Assembly: GCA_964467165.1 (NCBI GenBank)
Contig: CAYXOL010000021.1
Coordinates: forward strand, 1-64,000
Length of the DNA: 64,000 bases
Reading direction: 5' to 3'
Source: Clostridium_AD sp964467165
Lineage (GTDB): Bacteria; Bacillota; Clostridia; Clostridiales; Clostridiaceae
Shown here piece by piece: positions 44,532-53,297 of this stretch. Below the pieces are notes generated by a model. It did not search any database and was not told the DNA's origin. It saw nothing but the letters and a program-made list of their open reading frames with translations. How positions within the stretch are numbered: position 1 is the first letter of the stretch; the number at the start of each line of letters is the position of its first letter. A program made the position numbers and the translations under genes.

Positions 44532-45860
44532 TTATTTATTTTTATTTTCCTTAAGCCTCTGTAATAAATAAAAATACTCCACTATTCTCTTTTTATCGTA
44601 AAATAGCTTTTTTTCCATAATTGTTTCTAATATAATAGCCGCAAGCTTGTCTGCGTCATGCCTTACATATCCCTTTTGAATCTTAACAAAATCACTCCTG
44701 ATTACCCCTATACCCAGCTTTGCAATTTGTTTCTCATTTATATTAACCATACTGGAATTATCTTGTTGGTACTTTTCCTCTAAATCATTACTTATTTTGC
44801 CTGTATTTACTAGCACATAATCCACAACCCTGCACCCAGCATGTTTTTGTATAGCTTTTACGTGGTCGCATACGTTGAAATTATCAGTTTCACCTGGTTG
44901 TGTCATTATATTTGATACATAAATTCTTAAGGCTTTTGTTTTACATAAGGCGTCCCGCACATCCCCTATTAGAATATTAGGGATAATGCTAGTATAAAGG
45001 CTGCCTGGTCCTAAAATTACTGCATCTGCGCAATTTATTGCCGTTAGTGCTTCCTTTACGGCTTTTGCATCTTTAGGCTCTATAAAAACCTCATCAATAG
45101 GGCTATTATATTGCAGGGCATATTTGGGTATATTTGATTCCCCATCAATTATTTTTCCATTTTGAAGTTTCGCCTTTAAAATCATATTATCTAATGTAAC
45201 TGGTACGACTCTTCCCGTTACCGCTAGAACAGAACTCATTTTCTGAACAGCCTCTTCAAAATTATTTGAAATTCCATCCATTGCAGCTAAAAATAAATTA
45301 CCAAAACTCTGATCCTTCAGTCGCCCGTCCTTAAATCTATACTGTAATAATTCCTCCATTAATGGCTCAGTATCCGCAAGGGCTAAAATGCAATTTCTTA
45401 TATCTCCCGGTGGAAGAATACCTAAATCTTCTCTTAAAACACCGGACCCACCCCCGTCATCTGCCACGGTAACTATTGCAGTTATATTATTGGTATGTTT
45501 TTTTAAGCCTCGCAGCATAGTTGCAAGCCCTGTACCTCCCCCAATCACCACGATTTTAGGACCTTTTGCTAGGGCTCTTTTTTCATAAATAAGTTCTCCA
45601 AAGTTCTTATCCGTTGCTACATCAACATTTCCTATATTCATTAGAAGAATGAAGGATTTAAGAATTTGTACAGTTGAAATATACAAACTCAAAACTCCAA
45701 CTAAAATAAAAAAAACAGAAAAGCCTATATTATTGGGCCATGAATATTTTTTATCAACAAGCTTGATAATCCCATAAAACAATAAAGAAATCCCTACAAT
45801 TTCTAGTAGAATCCACCTCTTAAAATTAATACCAGGCTTAAGAAAGTCCCTGGTGATCAT
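44532..45860 (-). CDS. yvcK: YvcK/GlmR (CofD-like) regulator with N-terminal membrane helices
   Basis: The CofD-like core starts near residue 100 (PKIVVIGGGTGLATMLRGLK) and includes TVADDGGGSGVLREDLGILPPGDIRNC and GPGSLYTSIIPNIL. YvcK/GlmR binds UDP-GlcNAc and steers carbon toward the cell envelope. Two N-terminal helices (about 17-35 and 42-66) make this a membrane-attached form; B. subtilis YvcK lacks them. The start overlaps the rapZ stop (ATGA), so translation is coupled. Confidence 0.93.
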   Translation of the reverse strand: MITRDFLKPGINFKRWILLEIVGISLLFYGIIKLVDKKYSWPNNIGFSVFFILVGVLSLYISTVQILKSFILLMNIGNVDVATDKNFGELIYEKRALAKGPKIVVIGGGTGLATMLRGLKKHTNNITAIVTVADDGGGSGVLREDLGILPPGDIRNCILALADTEPLMEELLQYRFKDGRLKDQSFGNLFLAAMDGISNNFEEAVQKMSSVLAVTGRVVPVTLDNMILKAKLQNGKIIDGESNIPKYALQYNSPIDEVFIEPKDAKAVKEALTAINCADAVILGPGSLYTSIIPNILIGDVRDALCKTKALRIYVSNIMTQPGETDNFNVCDHVKAIQKHAGCRVVDYVLVNTGKISNDLEEKYQQDNSSMVNINEKQIAKLGIGVIRSDFVKIQKGYVRHDADKLAAIILETIMEKKLFYDKKRIVEYFYLLQRLKENKNK

Positions 45861-46741
45861 AACTTCCCGCCACCCCTATTCACATCTTCATATATATCTC
45901 TGTGATCAATATTAACACTATGGCCACTTAGCTCTAATAATTCATAGATTTTATTGGCTATAGCTACAGACCTATGCCTTCCACCAGTGCATCCAATAGA
46001 CACTATTAGCTGTCTTTTTCCCTCATTTTTATAATTTGGGATAAGAAACTCTAACATATCCTGAAGTTTCTCTATAAAAACTATAGTCCCCTCAAAATCA
46101 AGCACATAATCTCTAACAGGTTTTTCATTACCTGAATACTGCTTAAGCTCCGGAATATAGTATGGATTTGGCAAAAACCTAACATCAAATACTAAGTCTG
46201 AGTCTACAGGTATCCCATATTTAAATCCAAAAGAAAGCACCGTAATCATAAGTTTAGTCTCCATCTGCCCTTCTTCACCATAAATATTGTTTATTTCCTG
46301 TGTAAGTTCTCTTGCAGATAGTTTAGTAGTATTAATTATATGGTCTGCACGCTCACGTACATCCTTTAGTTTTTTTCTTTCAGTTGCAATTCCATTTAAA
46401 ACTCTTCCCTCTGGCGCTAGGGGATGTTTTCGTCTTGTCTCTTTATATCTTTTAATAAGTGCTTCATCTGAAGCCTCTAAAAATAGAATTTCATACTCAT
46501 AGCCTTCTCCTTTTAAAAAGGTTAAGCTTTCAAATAAATCATCAAAAAACTTTCCGCCGCGAATATCTATAACTAGTGCTATCTTATCTATATTTCCGTT
46601 AGTTTGATAACATGCTTCCGCAAATTTAGGGATTACAGTAGGTGGTAAATTATCCACGCAGAAGAAACCTAAATCTTCAAGGTTTCTTATGGTTTGTGTT
46701 TTACCAGCACCAGAAAGCCCTGTTAATATAACAAATCTCAT
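45857..46741 (-). CDS. rapZ: RNase adapter/nucleotide-binding protein RapZ
   Basis: The 294-residue protein has the P-loop GLSGAGKT, the motif GFFCVDNLPP and the C-terminal domain with SIGCTGGRHRSVAIANKI and IDHRDI. E. coli RapZ guides RNase E to GlmZ RNA; the B. subtilis homologue YvcJ binds nucleotides and affects competence. Here the neighbour yvcK also deals with amino-sugar flux. GAGGGGG precedes the ATG. Confidence 0.95.
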   Translation of the reverse strand: MRFVILTGLSGAGKTQTIRNLEDLGFFCVDNLPPTVIPKFAEACYQTNGNIDKIALVIDIRGGKFFDDLFESLTFLKGEGYEYEILFLEASDEALIKRYKETRRKHPLAPEGRVLNGIATERKKLKDVRERADHIINTTKLSARELTQEINNIYGEEGQMETKLMITVLSFGFKYGIPVDSDLVFDVRFLPNPYYIPELKQYSGNEKPVRDYVLDFEGTIVFIEKLQDMLEFLIPNYKNEGKRQLIVSIGCTGGRHRSVAIANKIYELLELSGHSVNIDHRDIYEDVNRGGGKL

Positions 46742-46859
46742 TTTAAAACCCCCTCTAAAAAACTGTTAATATCTATTATTTTACCTAGCTGTACTAATAC
46801 AGTTTTATTTTTTAATTATACCACATTTGGTGCTGATTAATCATCCAAAAAAATAACAA

Positions 46860-46885
46860 ACTAGCCATGACTAGGGTGTTTTTTT
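46860..46885. repeat. Short CTAG hairpin with T-run, related to 11736
   Basis: ACTAGCCATGACTAGGGTG is followed by TTTTTTT. A related hairpin occurs in the leader of the AAA/VWA operon (11736-11761). It precedes rapZ by about 120 bp and could be a terminator of minor transcripts or a dispersed element. Confidence 0.4.
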
Positions 46886-46910
46886 AAGTATTCTAAATGA
46901 ATAAGTTAAA

Positions 46911-46952
46911 ATAACCATATTTCAGAATATAATTCTTCTGAAATATGGTTAT
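46911..46952 (-). terminator. Terminator of murB
   Basis: A 17-bp stem (ATAACCATATTTCAGAA and complement) lies just after the murB stop, with a short loop. Confidence 0.8.
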
Positions 46953-46958
46953 TTAAAA

Positions 46959-47888
46959 CTAATAAGAAGATTCCTTCTCTTCTCCCCAAATTTTTACTTC
47001 TGTGTGAAGCACTACTCCAAATTCTTCTTCTACAGTGTTTTGAACAAGATGAATCAAATCAATAATATCCTTGGCACTGGCATCCTTCTTATTAATAATA
47101 AAACCAGAATGCTTCTCAGATACCTGAGCCCCTCCAAGGCATGAACCTTTTAAACCACAATCTTGTATAAGCTTCCCAGCAAAATAACCCTCTGGCCTTT
47201 TAAATGTACTTCCGGCTGATGGGTATTCTAGTGGTTGCATATCACTTCTTCTTTTTGCAAGGGTATCCATCCTCGCCTTTATAACTTTAACATCTCCCAC
47301 CTGAAGACTCAAAGTAACTAATACTACTGTATATCCATATTTTAAAATAGCGCTGCTCCTATAATCAAGTTCCATATCACCATTTGTCAAGGATAATAAT
47401 TCTCCATTACCATCAATAGCTAGCATACTCTCCATTACCATAGACATCTCACCATCATAGGCTCCTGCATTCATAGCTGCTGCACCACCAATGCTACCTG
47501 GAATTCCGCTTGCAAACTCCATGCCTTTAAGTCCATTACTTAAAGCTACTTGGGCCACATTGTATAATGTAGCCCCACTTTGCGCTATTATTTTAGTTCC
47601 TTGCACCTGAATCTTATCAAGCTTAGATAGTTTTATAACTACTCCACGGATTCCTCCATCTTTTACAAGTAAATTAGAGCCATTACCTATTAGATAATAT
47701 TTAACTCCATTTTCTATGCAAATTTTTATAACTGCTTGAGCTTGTTTAATGTTTTCTGGAGTTACTAAAATGTCCGCCGGTCCACCAACTTTAAAATAGG
47801 TATGTTTTTTCATTGGTTCATCTATAATTATGTTTGCTTCGTCAATTACTTCATACAATTTTTCAACTAATTCTATATATTTCTTCAT
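46959..47888 (-). CDS. murB: UDP-N-acetylenolpyruvoylglucosamine reductase
   Basis: The start is ATG 47888, 5 bp behind AAGGAG; a GTG at 47894 is too close. The 309-residue protein has KKHTYFKVGGPADILV, YYLIGNGSNLLVKDGGIRG, PGSIGGAAAMNAGAYDGEM and the acid/base region PSAGSTFKRPEG with a later GAQVSEKHSGFIIN. MurB reduces UDP-GlcNAc-enolpyruvate to UDP-MurNAc using NADPH and FAD. Confidence 0.96.
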   Translation of the reverse strand: MKKYIELVEKLYEVIDEANIIIDEPMKKHTYFKVGGPADILVTPENIKQAQAVIKICIENGVKYYLIGNGSNLLVKDGGIRGVVIKLSKLDKIQVQGTKIIAQSGATLYNVAQVALSNGLKGMEFASGIPGSIGGAAAMNAGAYDGEMSMVMESMLAIDGNGELLSLTNGDMELDYRSSAILKYGYTVVLVTLSLQVGDVKVIKARMDTLAKRRSDMQPLEYPSAGSTFKRPEGYFAGKLIQDCGLKGSCLGGAQVSEKHSGFIINKKDASAKDIIDLIHLVQNTVEEEFGVVLHTEVKIWGEEKESSY

Positions 47889-48063
47889 ATACACTCCTTG
47901 AACATATTAATATATTTATATACATCTCTATAGTAAATCTAATAATTCATGTTAGGGATGTTATAGCCATTTTAGTTTAACCTTTTTCACAAGATATTTC
48001 AACAATTTATGCTCACAAATTATAATTTCTCCTGTCCCTTCTTAATTTTAATGGCATCCTCTA

Positions 48064-49923
48064 CTATTTTTTGAAGTATTCTAAAACACATTGCGCCGCC
48101 TTACTATCCATGGAGGGGGTATTCGTAAGTTCCTCTACCTTTGCATTTTTTATATTATCAATGCTGCCAAATTTTTTCAAAAGCTCTCTTCTTCTCTTTT
48201 CACCTACATTGGGTATATTATCTAATATAGAATATAAGGTTCTTTTGTCTCTTAAGGTTCTGTGATAAGTAATAGCAAATCTATGCACCTCATCCTGAAT
48301 TCGAGTAATTAAATGCATACTTTGAGAATTACTTTTCATAATCAGCTCTATATTATTATATATTAAACCTCTAGTTCTGTGCTTATCATCCTTAACCATT
48401 CCACAAACAGGTATATTAATATTAAGGCTACTTAATACTTCTAATGCCACATTAACCTGTCCTTTTCCACCATCCATAAGAATCAAATCAGGAAACGTGC
48501 AAAACTTGCCTTTACTTAACTCTAAATTTCTCTCTTTTATCTGCTCCACCTCATAAAGTCCACGCTTAAATCTTCGCTCTAAAATTTCCCGCATACTATC
48601 ATAATCATTAGCTCCTATTACGGATTTGATTTTAAACCTCCTATAATCACTGCTTTTAGGGACTCCTCCTTCAAAAACTACCATAGTACCTACAGAATCC
48701 ACCCCCATTATATTGGAAATATCATAGGATTCAATCCTCTCAGGTATTCCATCCATTTCCAATAAGTCCACCAGCTCATGTAATGCGATTTTATTAATTT
48801 CCTTATCTTGTTTATCCTTTATTTTAAATCCCTCCAAAGTTATCTTTGCATTATTTCCTACCATATCTAAAGTTTTTTTCTTTTCACCCTTTTGAGGGAT
48901 TTTAATAGTAACCTTTGAGTCTTTTTTTAAGCTAAGCCACTGCTCCAAAATCTCTCCCTCATTTATAAAAGGCACATAGATAGTCCTGGGAATAAAGGCT
49001 GTACCACCGTAAAATCTTTTTATAAATCCCTCTATAATGTCACTTTCCAATCCACCAGCTTCATCATATAAAATAAAATGTTCACGTCCTACTATTTTAC
49101 CATCCCTTAGGAAAAACACCTGAAGGCAAACATCTTTTTCATCCACATATAAATTAATAAAATCTTCATTCTCACAATTCCCTATAATAATCTTCTGTTT
49201 TTCATTTATTTTCTCTATGGCCAAAATTTTATCTCGGAATACCCCTGCTTTTTCAAACTCCAACCCCTCAGATGCACTTTCCATCTTACGCTTTAGGTCA
49301 TCCACTATATTTTTGTCTTTTCCAGTAAGCAAATCCACGGTATCTTTTATTAAGCTGCCATATTCCACTTTACTAATGTATCCAGCGCAAGGTGCCTTGC
49401 AGAGGCCAATATGATAATTAAGGCAAGGCCTTGTAGGTGGCAACCCTTCTTTTATAACCCTCTTGCAACTTCTAAGAGGAAATATTTTTTTTATAAGTTC
49501 AATAACGCTATACACAGCTGCCGAATCTGTATAGGGCCCAAAATATTTCGCACCATCATTTGCAATATTTCTAGTTACAAACACCCGTGGGAATTCTTCA
49601 TTTATAGTTACTTTTATAAAAGGGTAATGCTTATCATCCTTTAGCAAAATATTATATCTTGGACTATATTTTTTAATAAGATTACACTCAAGTATTAGTG
49701 CTTCCATTTCTGAATCCGTCACTATATATTCAAATTCAGCTATATTTTTCACCATAGCCTTTACTTTTTCAGCATGATTTTTAGAGTTTTGAAAATATTG
49801 CCTTACTCTATTTTTTAATATTTTAGCTTTCCCTACATATATTATTTCGCCAAGGTGATTTCTCATAAGATAAACTCCTGGCGCATCTGGAAGAATCTTT
49901 AGTTGATATTCAAAGTCAAACAC
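48064..49923 (-). CDS. uvrC: Excinuclease ABC subunit C
   Basis: A GTG at 49923 follows GAGGTGG. The 619-residue protein has the GIY-YIG nuclease (GVYLMRNHLGEIIYVGKAK), a UVR motif near 200-240, the RNase H-like C-terminal nuclease with SYDISNIMGVDSVG and ILMDGGKGQVN, and HhH motifs near the end (LDNIPNVGEKRRRELLKKFGS). UvrC makes both incisions at lesions marked by UvrAB, encoded in the same neighbourhood. Confidence 0.96.
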   Translation of the reverse strand: MFDFEYQLKILPDAPGVYLMRNHLGEIIYVGKAKILKNRVRQYFQNSKNHAEKVKAMVKNIAEFEYIVTDSEMEALILECNLIKKYSPRYNILLKDDKHYPFIKVTINEEFPRVFVTRNIANDGAKYFGPYTDSAAVYSVIELIKKIFPLRSCKRVIKEGLPPTRPCLNYHIGLCKAPCAGYISKVEYGSLIKDTVDLLTGKDKNIVDDLKRKMESASEGLEFEKAGVFRDKILAIEKINEKQKIIIGNCENEDFINLYVDEKDVCLQVFFLRDGKIVGREHFILYDEAGGLESDIIEGFIKRFYGGTAFIPRTIYVPFINEGEILEQWLSLKKDSKVTIKIPQKGEKKKTLDMVGNNAKITLEGFKIKDKQDKEINKIALHELVDLLEMDGIPERIESYDISNIMGVDSVGTMVVFEGGVPKSSDYRRFKIKSVIGANDYDSMREILERRFKRGLYEVEQIKERNLELSKGKFCTFPDLILMDGGKGQVNVALEVLSSLNINIPVCGMVKDDKHRTRGLIYNNIELIMKSNSQSMHLITRIQDEVHRFAITYHRTLRDKRTLYSILDNIPNVGEKRRRELLKKFGSIDNIKNAKVEELTNTPSMDSKAAQCVLEYFKK

Positions 49924-50112
49924 TCTACGCCACCTCGCTATTCACTAGGTTACATAACAGTTTTCAATTGCTATTTAACCACTTATACATTCATAAACAA
50001 ACATATATAGTCATAATTATACTTATATAATCCTATTTCCTGGGCAATTTTTTACAAATTAATGCACATATTATCTTACTTTATTCATTAATATTTTTGC
50101 ACGTTTTTTTCT

Positions 50113-51537
50113 CTATTTCAAATAAGCACTGATCATATCTCTAGTTATTTTAGCAGCAACTCCACCGCCTACTCCACCCTCTTCTACAATTACTGCTATA
50201 GCAATTTGAGGATTTTCATAAGGTGCAAAACTAATAAACCAAGAATGTGGTGCTACTTGTTTGCTAGCATCACCCTTATGGTCTGCTGTGCCTGTTTTCC
50301 CACAAACTGTTATTCCAGAAACAGCTGCATTTCCCCCTGTACCTTCAGCAACTACGCCCTTCATTAAGTCTTTCATAGTCCTGGCAGTCTCCTTTGATAT
50401 GATTTCCCCTAATGCTTTAGGCTCTATCTTTTTTAGTGATTTACCCTTACTGCTGAGTATCTCTTTAACCAGCATTGGTTGCATCATAATACCATCATTA
50501 GCAACAGTACTTGCCACTAGTGCCATTTCCATAGGAGAAGCTAAGACCTCCGCTTGACCTATAGCGCTTTGTGCCACATTACCTTTTTCATTGCTTTTAT
50601 AAGTTGGAAATTGACTATTCTCTATGGTTAATCCTGATGCTGGTGTATCCTTGTTAAAATAAAATTTTTCTGCGGTTTCTTTTAGAGCCTTATTTCCTAT
50701 ATCAATACCTAAAGACCCAAAAAATACATTACTAGAATGAAAATAAGCGGTTTTAAAATCTATTAACCCAAAAGCCTCACCATCATAGTTTTTAAGTGAT
50801 GAACTTTCATTGAAAACTAATGTACCATTATCTACAAATTGTTTATCATAGACACCAGGAATATTTTCCAAAGCACTTATTGCGGTAATAGTTTTAAATA
50901 TAGATCCTGGAGGATATAGTCCAGATACTGCTCTATTAAGCAATGGTACATCCTTATTGGCAAGCATTGCTTTCCAATTCTTTTCTAAATTATTTGGATC
51001 ATAAGTAGGCATAGAAACCATGGCTAGAATTTCTCCGGTTTTGGGATTCAATGCCACTACTGCACCACGCTTCCCTTTAAGCGCTGTATAAGCTACCTTT
51101 TGAAGTTTTGAATCAAGGGTAGTTCGCAGGCCATTGCCTACTTTTTCTTCTTCCTTTTTAGTAAAGTCAAAAATATTTGAAACTACAGTGTCGTAAGATC
51201 CCATAAGCTCTGTATCATATTTTTTTTCAAGCCCAGTAAGTCCATATACTGGATTCATATACCCTATAGCATGGGCAAAAACTTCCCCTTGCAAATATTG
51301 CTCCTTCTGAGACACTTCACTTATTTTCGTGCTTTTAGTTAGTGGCGTCATGTCTTTATCATAAATTGTTCCCCTGAGCACCTTATTTCTCTCTGCCCAT
51401 AATCTCTGATTAAAGGTACTTGACACTGCCTTTTCACTACTAAACATATAAAGATAAGTTATGTAAGAAATTAAAGCAACAAAAAGTATTAAAAACACTA
51501 ACATGACCTTTTTTATATTAATTACAAAATCATTCAT
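50113..51537 (-). CDS. Class B penicillin-binding protein (PbpA-like transpeptidase)
   Basis: One N-terminal helix (residues about 10-33) anchors it. The transpeptidase motifs are SIFK (in LYPPGSIFKTITA), SSN (in YFHSSNVFFG) and KTG (in VCGKTGTADHKG). The 474-residue length and short N-terminal module resemble FtsI/PbpA types paired with SEDS proteins. It overlaps the SEDS gene by 8 bp, so the two are coupled and probably form a glycan polymerase-transpeptidase pair. Confidence 0.93.
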   Translation of the reverse strand: MNDFVINIKKVMLVFLILFVALISYITYLYMFSSEKAVSSTFNQRLWAERNKVLRGTIYDKDMTPLTKSTKISEVSQKEQYLQGEVFAHAIGYMNPVYGLTGLEKKYDTELMGSYDTVVSNIFDFTKKEEEKVGNGLRTTLDSKLQKVAYTALKGKRGAVVALNPKTGEILAMVSMPTYDPNNLEKNWKAMLANKDVPLLNRAVSGLYPPGSIFKTITAISALENIPGVYDKQFVDNGTLVFNESSSLKNYDGEAFGLIDFKTAYFHSSNVFFGSLGIDIGNKALKETAEKFYFNKDTPASGLTIENSQFPTYKSNEKGNVAQSAIGQAEVLASPMEMALVASTVANDGIMMQPMLVKEILSSKGKSLKKIEPKALGEIISKETARTMKDLMKGVVAEGTGGNAAVSGITVCGKTGTADHKGDASKQVAPHSWFISFAPYENPQIAIAVIVEEGGVGGGVAAKITRDMISAYLK

Positions 51538-52774
51538 AACTTTGACCGTCCTCCGAAATTTTTTGAAGTATACCCAGCGAAAAGAAAGTTACTATCATAG
51601 AACTTCCTCCATAGCTAACTAGTGGAAGGGTTATTCCCGTGAGAGGTATGGCTCCAACTACGCCCCCTACTATAACCAACACCTGAGCTGCTATCATTGT
51701 ACTATATCCTACTGCAAGTAATCTTGAAAACTTATCCTTGCCATAAATGGGAACCCTCATACATCTATAAAACAATAGAAAATACAAAATAAGAATAGAT
51801 AACCCAGTAAGTATACCCATCTCCTCACAAATAGCTGCAAAAATAAAATCTGTAGTAACTACTGGAACCATGTTAGGATATCCAAGTCCGAGACCTGATC
51901 CAAAAAGTCCACCTGAGGCTATAGAAATTAGAGATTGTACCACTTGATGTCCTTCGTTATAGCCATATTTCCAGGGGTCACCCCATATTAACACCCTTAA
52001 CCTTACATGTCCAAATAGTTTATAGCTTATAAATCCACCAATAATAAAAAGCACTAAACATACTAGTACATATTTGAATTTTGAGGTAGCAATATATAGC
52101 ATAGTTACTGAAATAGCAAAAAATAAAAGCGCTGATCCCAAATCTTTTTGAAGCACCATAAATCCAAGTGAAATCATAACTACAATTCCAGGCTCAATTA
52201 ATGACTTCAATTTTATAAGTTCTGACTTTTCCACAATATTTTCACCATAATACTGTAGTGATGCTGCTAAATATGCCACCAAGGATAATTTCCCAAATTC
52301 TGTAGGCTGAAAACTAAAACCTAGAATAGATATCCAATTTTTAGACCCATTAATTTCCTTTCCAAATAAACTTCCCATGGACATAAGCATAAGAGTGCAT
52401 ACTAAATAAAACCATTTATACTTCCCAAAACTAGTTAAACTAGGAAAAAGTACAACTACTAAAATAAATATTGCAATGCCCACGGTATACCATATCAGTT
52501 GCTTAAGGGCAACCGGAGAATCTAGTCTATATAAAATCCCCATGCCAATAACCGCTAAAACATTTGAAAATAGCAAAATATATTTATCTCCATCAGGAAA
52601 AAATCTTGTTATTATAAAATGTGAGTAGGCAAAAAGTATACATATTATCACACCCATTATTAGTGCGCCTTTATCAAGTCCATCCTTACCAATAAAGAAC
52701 ATATTTACAAATAAAACTATACATAATAGATAAGTATACCTTAGAAGTTTCCGTTCTTCCTTTATGCTTTCCAT
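51530..52774 (-). CDS. SEDS family protein (FtsW/RodA/SpoVE type)
   Basis: The 414-residue protein has about ten to eleven membrane helices and SEDS signatures: GSKNWISILGFSFQPTEFGKLSLVAYLA, VLQKDLGSALLFF, GYNEGHQVVQSLISIASGG, and ITLPLVSYGGSSMIVTFFSLGIL. SEDS proteins polymerise glycan strands. Pairing with the PBP downstream and an FHA protein upstream fits a division or elongation complex, but I cannot choose between FtsW-, RodA- and SpoVE-type roles from sequence. Confidence 0.92.
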   Translation of the reverse strand: MESIKEERKLLRYTYLLCIVLFVNMFFIGKDGLDKGALIMGVIICILFAYSHFIITRFFPDGDKYILLFSNVLAVIGMGILYRLDSPVALKQLIWYTVGIAIFILVVVLFPSLTSFGKYKWFYLVCTLMLMSMGSLFGKEINGSKNWISILGFSFQPTEFGKLSLVAYLAASLQYYGENIVEKSELIKLKSLIEPGIVVMISLGFMVLQKDLGSALLFFAISVTMLYIATSKFKYVLVCLVLFIIGGFISYKLFGHVRLRVLIWGDPWKYGYNEGHQVVQSLISIASGGLFGSGLGLGYPNMVPVVTTDFIFAAICEEMGILTGLSILILYFLLFYRCMRVPIYGKDKFSRLLAVGYSTMIAAQVLVIVGGVVGAIPLTGITLPLVSYGGSSMIVTFFSLGILQKISEDGQSYE

Positions 52775-52800
52775 GTTATCACCTCATTGAAACAATCAAT

Positions 52801-53229
52801 TTATCCTATAACCTTAAAAATTGAAGTTCCTATTTTAATTTCGTCACCTTTTTTTATAACTACCCTATCCTTAACCCTTTTACTATTCATTAATGTACCG
52901 TTAGTACTTCCCAAATCCTGCAGAACATAATCCGTATTTTTTCTATATATTCTTACATGCTGTGAAGATACGTATTTATCCCCCAATATCAAAAGATTAT
53001 CTGCTTTTCTCCCTACGGTGAGTTCATCATTTAGTGGAATCACCGCACCAACTCTTAGGTTGAAATTTTCGCCTCTTTCTATAACCTCAAGTCCCATAGT
53101 TTTCTTTTTTACTATCTTCTTCTTTGCACCACCTTTTATGTCTTTGTACATTATTCTCAAAGCAAATATTATTATAAGGTATATTATAGCTATAATTGCA
53201 TATTTCATAATCGAGCTTATAATCGTCAT
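52801..53229 (-). CDS. Membrane-anchored FHA domain protein
   Basis: An N-terminal helix (residues about 7-27) is followed by a linker and an FHA domain (about 60-142) with GRKADNLLILGDKYVSSQHVRIYR and DLGSTNGTLMNSKRV, the phosphothreonine-binding residues R, S and N being conserved. It probably brings a Ser/Thr-phosphorylated partner to the wall-synthesis pair encoded next to it (27 bp gap). AAAGGAGA precedes the ATG. Confidence 0.92.
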   Translation of the reverse strand: MTIISSIMKYAIIAIIYLIIIFALRIMYKDIKGGAKKKIVKKKTMGLEVIERGENFNLRVGAVIPLNDELTVGRKADNLLILGDKYVSSQHVRIYRKNTDYVLQDLGSTNGTLMNSKRVKDRVVIKKGDEIKIGTSIFKVIG

Positions 53230-53263
53230 AAGTCACTTTCTCCTTTATAAAAATAATCAAAGA

Positions 53264-53286
53264 CTAGCATTGAATTAATATGCTAG
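53264..53286 (-). terminator. Hairpin after uvrA, probable terminator
   Basis: CTAGCA and TGCTAG pair 11 bp apart, about 12 bp after the uvrA stop; a T-rich tract follows on the minus strand. Confidence 0.55.
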
Positions 53287-53297
53287 CCTTGAATAAA

